Below are positions 1-7,786 of a stretch of DNA of 24,270 nucleotides, in pieces; within the stretch, counting starts at the first letter, position 1, and the number at the start of each line of letters is the position of its first letter. Location: contig DKLF01000130.1 in the NCBI GenBank assembly GCA_002455655.1, positions 1-24,270 on the forward strand. Direction: 5' to 3'. Source of the DNA: Oscillibacter sp. UBA6647. Lineage in GTDB: Bacteria; Bacillota; Clostridia; Oscillospirales; Oscillospiraceae. Below the pieces are notes generated by a model. It was given only the letters and a program-made list of their open reading frames with translations, searched no databases and was not told where the DNA came from. The position numbers and the translations under genes are program-made.

Positions 1-130
1 GCAAAACTCTTGACGCTACCTCTTATTCTGGACTGAGCATAAACATTCTCCATAGGCATCTTGTTTTTTTATCTTATTTGTGTAAACGACCTATTTGGCT
101 GCGTGATAAGTCATGAGTAACGGATAAGCC

Positions 131-163
131 AAAACCACTCGCCCAACAAGGGCGAGTGGTTTT
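131..163. terminator. Rho-independent terminator, perfect 14-bp hairpin
   Basis: A 14-base arm (AAAACCACTCGCCC, 131-144) pairs exactly with 150-163 across a five-base AACAA loop. The plus strand continues as CTTT, and the A/T flanks are symmetric, so it could work in both directions. It probably ends a gene located to the left of the window. No gene inside the window clearly feeds into it. Confidence 0.8.
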
Positions 164-402
164 CTTTACCTTATTATTTGATCAGTTCTTTCTATCGCTG
201 GCATCCACCGAAAGACGTACCAAAGACATCATTGCATATTCCATTATTCATGTTGGTTCTAAATTAATCCAAGTGCATACCATTGATTTAACTCACGACT
301 AATTCGTTTAAATGAGTGCAGCAAATTTGCAACATTAAAATAAGATGCAAACAGGCTCAAACGGGAATAATAAAAAGCAGAGTGCAGTCCTAAACAGCAC
401 AA

Positions 403-447
403 AAAAACTCTTGGAACCACTGTAATTCAATGGTTCCAAGAGTTTTT
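403..447 (-). terminator. Terminator of the tRNA-Gln transcript
   Basis: The arms 403-419 and 431-447 form a perfect 17-bp stem with an 11-base loop. On the minus strand the stem is followed directly by a run of seven T (407-401). It starts five bases past the CCA end of the tRNA gene, so it should end that transcript. Confidence 0.88.
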
Positions 448-451
448 CTTT

Positions 452-525
452 TGGCAGCGGGTGAAGGATTCGAACCCTCACAGACGGAGTCAGAGTCCGG
501 CGTGCTACCATTACACAAACCCGCT
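452..525 (-). tRNA. tRNA-Gln (anticodon CTG)
   Basis: Read on the minus strand, this folds as a complete 74-nt tRNA. The acceptor stem AGCGGGT/ACCCGCT is perfect and is followed by discriminator G and an encoded CCA. The D stem is GTG/CAC. The T arm is GAGGG-TTCGAAT-CCTTC with one G-U pair. The anticodon stem CCGGA/TCCGT has a mismatch at its first pair, and its loop CTCTGAC places CTG at 491-493. CTG reads CAG codons for glutamine. It has its own promoter (571-598) and terminator, so it is a single-gene transcription unit. Confidence 0.93.
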
Positions 526-570
526 ATCTGCCGTCCGCAGTACAAGCAATCTGTGCAGCGAACAGATATT

Positions 571-598
571 ATTATACAAAAAATTCCGGAGTTGTCAA
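571..598 (-). promoter_or_regulatory. Promoter of tRNA-Gln
   Basis: On the minus strand TTGACA (598-593) and TATAAT (576-571) are both perfect consensus hexamers, 16 bases apart. The -10 box lies 46 bases before the mature tRNA 5' end, leaving a leader of nearly 40 nt for RNase P to remove. Confidence 0.85.
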
Positions 599-665
599 CC
601 CTTTTTTTCAAAAAATACCTTGAATACTTTTTCCACCCGGTCACAAACTAGCAAAGGGTGATTTT

Positions 666-845
666 ATGAGCAAAAAACAGCGGCCCGACCGTTCCGTCAG
701 GCACGCGCCCGCCCTGCGCCTAGAGCCGGAAAAGCGGCTTTGCCCGGCCTTTGACCCGACAAGCATCGCGCTCTTCCCCGTGGCCAGTCGGGGCGAGATG
801 GGCGTGCGGGTAGTGGACAATTTCTGCGAAGAACACATTATGTAA
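666..845 (+). CDS. Small orphan protein, 59 aa
   Basis: An ATG at 666 follows a purine-rich AAAGGGTG (653-660) at ribosome-binding distance and opens 59 codons to TAA at 843-845. The protein starts MSKKQRPDRS, is basic at the N terminus, holds two cysteines, and ends in an acidic stretch (DNFCEEHIM). There is no membrane segment or motif that I recognise. Support for it being real: a plausible ribosome binding site, GC-rich codons like its neighbours, and a strong hairpin starting 39 bases after the stop. No clear promoter is visible in the 140-base gap before it. It could be a spurious frame, so confidence is moderate. No function can be proposed. Confidence 0.5.
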   Translation: MSKKQRPDRSVRHAPALRLEPEKRLCPAFDPTSIALFPVASRGEMGVRVVDNFCEEHIM

Positions 846-883
846 TACCTGCCCGCGCCCAAAAAGCGGAATTTTCCCGAAAA

Positions 884-914
884 ACCCCGGCTCTGCTTTC
901 GGCGGAGCCGGGGT
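884..914 (+). terminator. Terminator after the 59-aa ORF
   Basis: ACCCCGGCTC (884-893) pairs with GAGCCGGGGT (905-914), and three further inner pairs, one a G-U wobble, close on a TTTCG loop. The following CTGTTTG is only a weak T tract. It separates the small ORF from the thiN promoter that starts at 934. Confidence 0.65.
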
Positions 915-933
915 CTGTTTGCCAGACCCCTGT

Positions 934-962
934 TTGTCAATTGGTGCAAATTATGCTATAAT
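934..962 (+). promoter_or_regulatory. Promoter of thiN
   Basis: TTGTCA (934-939) and a perfect TATAAT (957-962) are 17 bases apart, and a TG one base before the -10 box gives an extended -10. The start codon is 65 bases downstream. No thiamine (THI-box) riboswitch is recognisable in the short leader. Confidence 0.82.
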
Positions 963-1026
963 CTGCCAAAACCCGGCAGGCAAATCCTTTGCCCGCCCGG
1001 AATCGGGAGAAACAGAGGAAGTACCT

Positions 1027-1656
1027 ATGAAACGCTGTTTTATTTTCGCCGCAGGCAGCTTTTACGGCCTGCGGGAGCGCCCTGCCCCCGGCGACTTTAT
1101 CATTGCCGCCGACGCGGGTTATCTTCTGTGCCAAAAGCTTGGCATCGCACCGAACCTTGTGCTTGGAGACTTTGACTCCATGGAGGAGCCGTCGGGCGTG
1201 GCTGTACACCGGTCCCCGGTGGAAAAAGACGACACCGACGCCATGCTGGCTCTGAAAACCGGGCTTGAAAAGGGCTGCGACGCGTTTTATCTCTACGGAT
1301 TTACCGGCGGGAAACGACTGGACCACACTCTGGCAAACCTCCAATCCCTTCTGTTTCTTCGGCGCAAAGGGGCCCGGGGGTGGCTGTACGGCGACGATTT
1401 CCTCTGGACAGCCATTGAAAACGAGTCCCTCACCATTCAAAAAGAGATGGAGTGGGGCCTGTTTTCCGCGTTCTGCTTGGGGGATCGGGCGGAGGGTGTG
1501 GACGAGGCGGGGTTTCAATATCCCCTGAGTAATGCCGTGCTCACGCCGGAATTTCCGCTGGGCGTCAGCAATCATTTTCTTGAGTCCGAGGCTGTGATCT
1601 CAGTCCGCCGGGGTGCGCTGCTGGTGGGCTGGGAGTTGGCCCATCACAACTCGTGA
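1027..1656 (+). CDS. thiN: Thiamine pyrophosphokinase
   Basis: The protein (209 aa) transfers pyrophosphate from ATP to thiamine, giving thiamine diphosphate directly, the salvage route in Firmicutes. Family signatures are visible in order: GDFDS at residues 47-51, KDDTD at 67-71, and GGKRLDHTLAN at 94-104, which hold the metal, nucleotide and thiamine contacts. Length is normal for bacterial ThiN. The ATG at 1027 is chosen because GAGGAAG (1015-1021) precedes it; a longer in-frame extension would begin upstream of the promoter. In many Clostridia thiN follows ribosome biogenesis genes (rsgA, rpe). Here it stands alone between a terminator and the next promoter. Confidence 0.95.
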   Translation: MKRCFIFAAGSFYGLRERPAPGDFIIAADAGYLLCQKLGIAPNLVLGDFDSMEEPSGVAVHRSPVEKDDTDAMLALKTGLEKGCDAFYLYGFTGGKRLDHTLANLQSLLFLRRKGARGWLYGDDFLWTAIENESLTIQKEMEWGLFSAFCLGDRAEGVDEAGFQYPLSNAVLTPEFPLGVSNHFLESEAVISVRRGALLVGWELAHHNS

Positions 1657-1692
1657 TACTATAAGTGGTATAACGAACTGCATAAACAAAGA

Positions 1693-1721
1693 TTGCACCG
1701 GACAAAAAGGTATTGTATAAT
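1693..1721 (+). promoter_or_regulatory. Promoter of the fused xanthine dehydrogenase gene
   Basis: TTGCAC (1693-1698) and perfect TATAAT (1716-1721) are 17 bases apart. The leader to the ATG at 1813 is about 85 bases. An in-frame ATG at 1693 overlaps the -35 box and so cannot be the start. Confidence 0.8.
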
Positions 1722-1812
1722 TGCCTCAAAGGTTGACCTTTCAGGAATGAAAGTGCAGCTCATTGATAGCCGTGGGACCGGGGCGGGCACGGAGCTGAAG
1801 GAGGAGTACACG

Positions 1813-4362
1813 ATGGCAACATTTACCGTAAACGGCAAAGCTGTAACCGTGCCGAACAACCAAAAGCTCATCCGTTTCCTGCGGGACGAGCTGCATCTGA
1901 CTTCCGTAAAGGACGGGTGCAGCGAGGGCGCATGCGGCACCTGCACGGTGCTGGTGGACGGAAAGCCCACCAAGGCCTGCATTCCCCAGACCGACAAGCT
2001 GGAGGGGAAAAACATCGTAACGGTGGAGGGCCTGAGCGAATTTGAAAAGGACGCGTTTGCCTATGCCTTTGGCACGGCGGGGGCCGTGCAGTGCGGATTC
2101 TGCATCCCGGGCATGGTGATTTCGGCCAAGGCGCTGATAGACGGCAACCCCAGCCCCACCCGGGAGGAGGCGGCATTTGCCATCCGCAACAACATCTGCC
2201 GGTGCACCGGGTATGTAAAGATTATCGACGGGATCCTGCTGGCGGCGGAGGTGCTCCGCGCCGGAGAAATTCCCGCGCCGCCTGAGGACTGGGGCCTTGG
2301 CGCCCGGGTCCCCCGTGTCGACGTACGGGAAAAGGTGACGGGTACGGGGCTGTACCCCGACGATGTGTATCTGGACGGAATGATTTACGCCAGCGCGGTG
2401 CGCAGCGCCTATCCCCGGGCGCGAGTGCTGGCCATCCATACGGAAGAAGCCAAGGCCCTTCCCGGTGTGGTGGGCATTTTCACGGCGGAAGATATCCCCG
2501 GAAATAACAAAGTGGGCCACCTTGTAAGGGACTGGGACACTATGATCGCCGTGGGCGACATCACGCATTATCTGGGGGACGCCATCTGCGTGGTAGCCGC
2601 CGAGACACAGGAAATTCTGGCGCAGGCAAAGGCGCTGGTGCAGGTGGACTATGAGGAACTTCCCATGGTCCGCAGCCCCAGAGACGCTATGCTGACCGAC
2701 GCGCCGCTGGTTCACAAAAGCGGCAATCTTCTCACCCACAAGCACATTCAGCGGGGCAACCCGGCGGAGGCCATTGCCAAATCAAAGCATATCTTGACCC
2801 AGCGCTTTTCAACGCCGTGGACAGAGCACGCGTTTTTGGAACCGGAGTGCGCCGTCTCTTTCCCCGAGAGGGACGGCGTAACCGTCTGGTCCACGGATCA
2901 GGGCGCGTACGACACCCAGCATGAGATTTTGGGGATGCTGGGCCTGCCCGCCGAAAAGGTGAAGGTGAAAAACCTGCTGGTGGGCGGCGGCTTCGGCGGC
3001 AAGGAGGACGTAAGCGTCCAGCACCACGCGGCGCTGGTGGCATATCTTACTAAGCGCCCGGTAAAAGTGAAGTTCTCCCGGGCGGAGAGTCTTCTCATCC
3101 ACCCCAAGCGCCACCCCATGGAGATGGAGTTTTCCATGGGCTGCGACGAAAACGGAATCATTCAGGGCGTGGCGGCGGAGGTCATCGCGGACACCGGGGC
3201 CTATGCTTCTTTGGGCGGGCCGGTGCTGGAACGAGCCTGTACCCACGCCTCCGGACCCTATAACTATCAGAATTTTGAAATCGACGGCTGGGCCTATTAC
3301 ACCAACAATCCCCCCGCCGGCGCGTTCCGGGGCTTCGGCGTGACCCAGACCTGCTTCTGCGTGGAAAGTCTTTTGAACCAGATGGCGGATTTGGTGGGCA
3401 TCACTCCTTGGGAAATCCGCTGGCGCAACGCCATCCGCCCGGGGCAGGAGCTGCCCAACGGTCAGCTTGTGGACGAATCCACCGGCCTTGCCGAAACGCT
3501 GGAGGCGGTGAAGCCCTATTACGATTCTGCAAAATACGTGGGCATCGGCTGCGCCATGAAAAACGCCGGCGTGGGCGTGGGCATCCCCGACACCGGGCGG
3601 GTAAAACTGACGGTGACGGACGGAAAGCTCCACATTTTTGCGGGCGCATCCTGCATCGGGCAGGGACTGGGCACAGTTCTGACGCAGATGACAGTGGAAA
3701 AGACCGGCCTCAAACGGGACGACATTATTTACGAGCGTTCCAACACCTATCTTGCCCCCGACTCCGGCACCACCTCCGGTTCCCGGCAGACGCTGATTAC
3801 CGGCGAGGCCTGTCTTCGTGCCTGTGACCAGCTTTGTGCGGCGCTGAATGGAAAAACGCTGGCGGATTTGGAGGGGCAGGAATTTTACGGAGAATATCTG
3901 GCGAAGACCGACCCGCTGGGCGCGGATGTTCCCAATCCTGTGAGCCACGTGGCCTACGGCTACGCCACGCAGATCTGCATTCTCAACGACGACGGAACGG
4001 TCAAGCAGATTGTGGCGGCCCACGACGTGGGCAGGGCCGTGAATCCCACCTCCGTGGAGGGGCAGATTGAGGGCGGCGTGGTGATGTCCATGGGATACGC
4101 GCTGACGGAGAAATATCCCCTTCAGGATTGCAAGCCCCTTGCCAGATACGGCACGCTGGGCCTGCTGCGCTCCAACCAGATACCCGACGTGAAGGCCCTG
4201 ATTGTGGAAAAGCCGGGCCTGAACGTGGCTCTTGGCGCCATCGGCATCGGCGAAATCACCTCCATCCCCACCGCGCCCGCCATCGCCGACGCTTATTTCC
4301 GGTACGACGGGGTATTCCGCAGCAGCCTGCCGTTGGAGAATACGCCTTACGCGGAAAAATAA
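1813..4362 (+). CDS. Fused molybdenum hydroxylase, probable selenium-dependent xanthine dehydrogenase
   Basis: This 849-aa protein joins two parts normally carried by separate subunits. Residues 1-150 hold two 2Fe-2S clusters: a plant-ferredoxin site with C36, C41, C44, C56, and a second site with C94, C97, C129, C131. Residues from about 165 on are the molybdopterin-binding part, with VGGGFGGKED, AFRGFGVTQ, GQGLGT and the catalytic-type glutamate E814 in GIGEITS. There is no FAD domain. Length and fusion match the family described as selenium-dependent xanthine dehydrogenase (TIGR03311), whose Enterococcus faecalis member needs SelD. Selenium is a cofactor ligand there, so no selenocysteine codon is expected. 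The start at 1813 follows GGAGGAG and the promoter at 1693-1721. The exact substrate (xanthine, hypoxanthine or another purine) is inferred from the family only. Confidence 0.9.
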   Translation: MATFTVNGKAVTVPNNQKLIRFLRDELHLTSVKDGCSEGACGTCTVLVDGKPTKACIPQTDKLEGKNIVTVEGLSEFEKDAFAYAFGTAGAVQCGFCIPGMVISAKALIDGNPSPTREEAAFAIRNNICRCTGYVKIIDGILLAAEVLRAGEIPAPPEDWGLGARVPRVDVREKVTGTGLYPDDVYLDGMIYASAVRSAYPRARVLAIHTEEAKALPGVVGIFTAEDIPGNNKVGHLVRDWDTMIAVGDITHYLGDAICVVAAETQEILAQAKALVQVDYEELPMVRSPRDAMLTDAPLVHKSGNLLTHKHIQRGNPAEAIAKSKHILTQRFSTPWTEHAFLEPECAVSFPERDGVTVWSTDQGAYDTQHEILGMLGLPAEKVKVKNLLVGGGFGGKEDVSVQHHAALVAYLTKRPVKVKFSRAESLLIHPKRHPMEMEFSMGCDENGIIQGVAAEVIADTGAYASLGGPVLERACTHASGPYNYQNFEIDGWAYYTNNPPAGAFRGFGVTQTCFCVESLLNQMADLVGITPWEIRWRNAIRPGQELPNGQLVDESTGLAETLEAVKPYYDSAKYVGIGCAMKNAGVGVGIPDTGRVKLTVTDGKLHIFAGASCIGQGLGTVLTQMTVEKTGLKRDDIIYERSNTYLAPDSGTTSGSRQTLITGEACLRACDQLCAALNGKTLADLEGQEFYGEYLAKTDPLGADVPNPVSHVAYGYATQICILNDDGTVKQIVAAHDVGRAVNPTSVEGQIEGGVVMSMGYALTEKYPLQDCKPLARYGTLGLLRSNQIPDVKALIVEKPGLNVALGAIGIGEITSIPTAPAIADAYFRYDGVFRSSLPLENTPYAEK

Positions 4363-4363
4363 A

Positions 4364-4387
4364 GCGGCCCTCCTATGGGAGGACCGC
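4364..4387. terminator. Shared terminator between the convergent hydroxylase and crcB genes
   Basis: GCGG-CCCTCC-TAT-GGGAGG-A-CCGC forms a 10-bp stem with one bulged A. On the minus strand it is followed by TTTATTTTT, a good T tract for ending mocA-crcB. On the plus strand it begins one base after the stop codon of the fused enzyme, so it likely serves both directions. Confidence 0.78.
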
Positions 4388-4402
4388 CGGGGGCTTCCGC
4401 TT

Positions 4403-4768
4403 TTATTCCGGCAGGGTCCGGCTCAGGGCTTGACCCAGCCAAACCCCCAGAAGACAGCCTGTCAGGCTGAGGAATATGTACAGCGCGGCCTGTCCGCGGT
4501 TCCCCGCTGCGATGAGCTGCACCGATTCCAGCGAAAAGGTGGAGAAGGTGGTAAAGCCGCCGCACATCCCGGTCTTCAAAAAAAGCAGAAGTCGTCCGTC
4601 CATCCGGCGGCGGATTGCATAGCCGGTGAGAAATCCGATGACCACCGCACCCAAAACATTCACAAGAAGTGTTGAAACGGGAAAGCTCCCCCGCCAGGGG
4701 AGCAGCCCGATCCCATATCGGGCGACGGCCCCCAGGCCGCCGCCAAGGCCCACAACCAGAAAATTCAT
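4403..4768 (-). CDS. crcB: Fluoride channel CrcB/Fluc
   Basis: This 121-aa membrane protein has four hydrophobic helices and the family signatures GGGLGAVARY (9-18), STLLVNVLGA (32-41) and TGMCGGFTTFSTFS (66-79), which holds the fluoride-lining Phe/Thr residues. Fluc proteins work as antiparallel dimers that let fluoride leave the cell. The ATG at 4768 overlaps the mocA stop in ATGA, so it should be translationally coupled to mocA. Only one crcB copy is in the window, so a homodimer is expected. I see no fluoride (crcB-motif) riboswitch, either at the mocA-crcB junction or in the mocA leader. A longer start at 4834 would lie inside mocA and is not supported. Confidence 0.93.
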   Translation of the reverse strand: MNFLVVGLGGGLGAVARYGIGLLPWRGSFPVSTLLVNVLGAVVIGFLTGYAIRRRMDGRLLLFLKTGMCGGFTTFSTFSLESVQLIAAGNRGQAALYIFLSLTGCLLGVWLGQALSRTLPE

Positions 4769-5361
4769 AGGATGCTCCCCTCTCCCAGCAAATCCTTCGC
4801 CCGGCGCAGCGCCTGCGGCGTGTCCACGTCCCACAGCTCCCCGGGGGGAACCTCCAAAAGCCGCAGCTCGTCCTCGTGGCGGCGGATCACCGCCGCGCCG
4901 CCCACGTCGCCGGAAAGCTCCATCAGCTCGGGATAGAATTTCTCGGGAAAGATGCAGGGGTTGCCCCGGACGCCGTTGTGGGAAAGAGCGGCAAGCTTCT
5001 CCGGCTCCTCACGCCAGAAATTCACCAGCGCGGCCACGGATTCCCGCCGCAGAAGCGGCTGGTCGGACACCTGAAAGCACACGGCGGTGCAATCCCGCAG
5101 CGCCGTAAGCCCCAACTGAAGGGAGCGGCTCAGCCCCAGCTCCGGCCTGTCGTTGTGCAGGGCGGAGAAGTGAAACTCCCCCGCCAGCTTCAGAACGTCC
5201 GGATACTGGGTGACCACCACCACGGAGGAAAAGCACTCCGTTGGAACCGTCTCCAAAGAGCGCAGAATCAAAGAACGTCCGTCCAGCGCGGCCTCCAGCT
5301 TATTTTTGCCAAAGCGGCTGGCATTTCCGGCGGCCAGCACCACACAGCCCGGTTTTTTCAT
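4765..5361 (-). CDS. mocA: Molybdenum cofactor cytidylyltransferase (MocA/YgfJ type)
   Basis: This 198-aa MobA-like nucleotidyltransferase most likely couples CTP to Mo-molybdopterin, giving the cytosine dinucleotide cofactor used by xanthine-dehydrogenase-family enzymes. The nucleotide-binding signature LAAGNASRFGKNK spans residues 9-21. SDQP at 99-102, RGNP at 132-135, GDVGG at 151-155 and DVDTP at 178-182 follow in the usual order. It sits between two molybdenum hydroxylases, which supports MocA over the MobA (GTP) type. Members of this family are known markers of selenium-dependent hydroxylase loci. It is expressed from a promoter at 5406-5435, divergent from xdhA, and overlaps crcB by four bases. 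Confidence 0.88.
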   Translation of the reverse strand: MKKPGCVVLAAGNASRFGKNKLEAALDGRSLILRSLETVPTECFSSVVVVTQYPDVLKLAGEFHFSALHNDRPELGLSRSLQLGLTALRDCTAVCFQVSDQPLLRRESVAALVNFWREEPEKLAALSHNGVRGNPCIFPEKFYPELMELSGDVGGAAVIRRHEDELRLLEVPPGELWDVDTPQALRRAKDLLGEGSIL

Positions 5362-5405
5362 ACGGGAACCCCCAAACTTCGTTTTGGTTTTTTATATTAC
5401 CCCAT

Positions 5406-5435
5406 AGTATAGCCACTTTTCCCACGGCCAGTCAA
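5406..5435 (-). promoter_or_regulatory. Promoter of mocA-crcB
   Basis: On the minus strand TTGACT (5435-5430) and TATACT (5411-5406) are 18 bases apart, about 45 bases before the mocA ATG. The same TATA core lies in the only gap between mocA and xdhA (5362-5476). A weaker plus-strand match (TTGGTT 5384-5389, then TATAGC 5408-5413) would drive xdhA from overlapping DNA; I hold that one with low confidence. Confidence 0.72.
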
Positions 5436-5476
5436 GAGGGCGGGAACGGTTCAGAGAATAAAAAGGAGGCCAAACC

Positions 5477-7771
5477 ATGAGCAAAAGCGTCGGCAAAAGC
5501 ATCGTGCGCGTGGACGCATACGAAAAGGCCACGGGCCGTGCAAAATACATGGATGATTTGTGCGACGGCTCTGCCCTGATCGCCAAAATCAAGCACAGCT
5601 CCATCGCCCACGGATACGTGAAGTCCGTTGATATCAGCGAGGCGGAGGGCATTCCCGGCGTGGTGAAAATCTTCACCTGCTTTGACGTACCTGATATCCC
5701 CTTTCCCACCGCGGGCCACCCTTGGTCCATGGACCCCCATCATCAGGACGTGGCGGACCGGAAGCTGCTGAACCAACATGTGCGGTACTACGGAGACGAC
5801 GTAGCCGCCGTGGTGGCGGAGGACGAAGTGGCGGCCATGCAGGCTATCCGGGCCATCAAGGTGGAATACGAGGAGCTTCCCTTTGTGCTGGACCCGCAGA
5901 AGGCCATGGAGCCGGACGCGCCCCAGATTCATGAAAACTACCCCGGAAACATCCTTGCCCACACCGAGATTCAACGCGGCGACTATCAGTCTGCCATTCA
6001 GGAACCGGGCCTTATCAAGGTCGAGGGCTGGTATGACACTCCCACCGTTCAGCACTGCCACATTGAAAACCACGGCTGCTTCGCCTATGAAGAGGCGGGC
6101 CGGATGGTAGTCGTTTCTTCCACCCAGATTCCCCATATTGTCCGCCGGGTGGTGGGGCAGGCCATGGGCATTCCATGGGGCAATGTCCGCATCATCAAGC
6201 CCTATATCGGCGGCGGCTTCGGCAACAAGCAGGACGCGCTGTACGAGCCCCTGTGCGCGTGGCTCAGCTCCATGGTGGGCGGGCGGCTTGTAAAGCTGGA
6301 TTGCACCCGGGAGGAGACGTTTGTCTCAAACCGCGTCCGCCACGCCATCCGCACCCACATCATCTCCTGGGTCCGTCCCGACGGAACGCTTGTGGCCCGG
6401 AAGTTCGAGGCATTTTCCAATCAGGGGTCCTACGCCTCCCACGGTCACGGTGTGGTGGCCAAGGGCATGGGCGCGTTCCCCCAGCTTTACCCCTGCGACA
6501 ACGTGGAGTGCGACGCATGGTCGGTGTACACCAACCGGCCCGCCGCAGGCGCCATGCGGGGTTACGGCATCCCGCAGGCCATGTTTGCCGGAGAGAGCCA
6601 CATTGAAGACGTGGCAAAGGCGGTGGGCCAGAACCCCGTGGCTTACCGCCGGGCACATCTGATGCCTGTGGGGTATGTGGACGCCTTCTCCAAAAACGAG
6701 CTGTATACCGACACCTTTAATCAGTGCATGGACAAGGGCATGGCCTACATTGACTTCCAGCGCAAATACGAGGAATATAAGAACCAGACCGGTCCAATCC
6801 GCCGGGGCGTCGGCTGTGCGGTGTTCTGGTACAACACCGCCGTGTGGCCCATCTCCATGGAAAGCTCCTCCTGCCGGATGGTGCTGAATCAGGACGGGTC
6901 CCTTCAGTTCCAGACCGGAGAGACGGAGATCGGTCAGGGCTGCGACACCGCCTATTCCCAGATGGTGGCCGACGCAGTGGGCGTGCCTGTGGGAAACGTC
7001 CACGTCGTCTCTACGCAGGACACCGACATCACCCCCTTCGGTACGGGCGCCTACGCTTCCCGGCAAACCTATATCGGCGGCTTTTCCATCATGCAGACCG
7101 GCCTTGCTCTGCGGAAGCGGATTTTGGATATCGCCCATGAGCAAACCCGCATGCCGATTTCCAATCTTGATTTGGCAGACGGCAATATTGTCCGCAAATC
7201 TGACGGGCGGATTCTGAAAACCTTGGGAGACGTGGCGATGGAAGCGCTGTACTCCGTGAACGACAGCCACCACATCACCGCCGAAACCACCGCCAGCATC
7301 CGCAGCAACGCCTATTCCTTCGGCTGCTCCTTTGCCGAGGTGGAGGTGGATATCCCCATGTGCAAAGTGAAGCTTTTGGAGCTGGTGAACGTCCACGACT
7401 GCGGAACCCTCATCAACCCCCAGCTTGCGGAGGCGCAGGTCCACGGCGGCATGTCCATGGCCATTGGCTACGGATTGTCAGAAGAGCTGAAATTTGACGA
7501 GAAGACGGGAAAGCCCCTGAACGACAACCTGCTGGACTATAAGCTGTCCACTTTCCTGGACCATCCCCATCTGGAGGGGCAGTTTGTGGAAAACGCGGAG
7601 CCTACCTCCCCTTATGGAACCAAGGCGCTGGGCGAACCCCCCGCCTGCTCCGGCGCACCGGCCATCCGCAACGCCATTTTGAACGCCACCGGCGTATCCA
7701 TTGACCGCTGCCCCATCACGCCCCATGTGCTGTACGCGGAGTTCCGCGCGGCGGGGCTGATTCAGGACTGA
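5477..7771 (+). CDS. xdhA: Xanthine dehydrogenase, molybdenum-binding subunit
   Basis: This 764-aa protein is the catalytic molybdopterin subunit of a three-subunit XdhABC-type hydroxylase. The order A-B-C and the subunit lengths (764/293/170 aa) match E. coli xdhABC closely. Visible signatures are the N-terminal KATGRAKYMDD, IGGGFGNKQD, AMRGYGIPQ and GQGCDTAYSQ, and the base-type glutamate E720 in KALGEPPACSG near the C terminus. It has no iron-sulfur part, which xdhC supplies. An AAAGGAGG (5463-5470) sits six bases before the ATG. It is a distant paralog of the fused enzyme at 1813-4362. True substrate could be another purine or N-heterocycle; E. coli XdhA itself works on xanthine. Confidence 0.93.
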   Translation: MSKSVGKSIVRVDAYEKATGRAKYMDDLCDGSALIAKIKHSSIAHGYVKSVDISEAEGIPGVVKIFTCFDVPDIPFPTAGHPWSMDPHHQDVADRKLLNQHVRYYGDDVAAVVAEDEVAAMQAIRAIKVEYEELPFVLDPQKAMEPDAPQIHENYPGNILAHTEIQRGDYQSAIQEPGLIKVEGWYDTPTVQHCHIENHGCFAYEEAGRMVVVSSTQIPHIVRRVVGQAMGIPWGNVRIIKPYIGGGFGNKQDALYEPLCAWLSSMVGGRLVKLDCTREETFVSNRVRHAIRTHIISWVRPDGTLVARKFEAFSNQGSYASHGHGVVAKGMGAFPQLYPCDNVECDAWSVYTNRPAAGAMRGYGIPQAMFAGESHIEDVAKAVGQNPVAYRRAHLMPVGYVDAFSKNELYTDTFNQCMDKGMAYIDFQRKYEEYKNQTGPIRRGVGCAVFWYNTAVWPISMESSSCRMVLNQDGSLQFQTGETEIGQGCDTAYSQMVADAVGVPVGNVHVVSTQDTDITPFGTGAYASRQTYIGGFSIMQTGLALRKRILDIAHEQTRMPISNLDLADGNIVRKSDGRILKTLGDVAMEALYSVNDSHHITAETTASIRSNAYSFGCSFAEVEVDIPMCKVKLLELVNVHDCGTLINPQLAEAQVHGGMSMAIGYGLSEELKFDEKTGKPLNDNLLDYKLSTFLDHPHLEGQFVENAEPTSPYGTKALGEPPACSGAPAIRNAILNATGVSIDRCPITPHVLYAEFRAAGLIQD

Positions 7772-7786
7772 GAGGAGGAAGACGAT

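Larger units (their letters stand above)
1..451. other. AT-rich segment without a recognisable gene, next to tRNA-Gln
   Basis: This stretch is visibly richer in A and T than the rest of the window, and no reading frame of useful length runs through it. The only clear structures are two perfect hairpins, at 131-163 and 403-447, and a short palindrome (GCAAATTTGC) near 322-331. The first bases could be the tail of a gene that starts outside the window; one frame stops at a TGA at 34-36. That cannot be decided from this edge. The segment lies on the 3' side of a minus-strand tRNA gene, a common integration position for mobile islands. Confidence 0.5.

Noticed and set aside
181..310. Short peptide frames in the AT-rich left end, including a 19-aa minus-strand frame with two Cys
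   Set aside because: All are under 30 codons with no ribosome binding site and stops in every frame; no support for translation.
2809..4023. Long minus-strand frames opposite the hydroxylase genes
   Set aside because: These are GC-rich shadows of the coding strand, with no ribosome binding site and no family features.
1813..4362. Selenocysteine (in-frame TGA) use in the putative selenium enzyme
   Set aside because: The reading frame runs without internal TGA; in this family selenium is a labile cofactor ligand, not selenocysteine.
4769..5361. Fluoride riboswitch controlling crcB
   Set aside because: No crcB-motif RNA pattern is visible before mocA or at the overlap; the crcB start is embedded in the mocA end.
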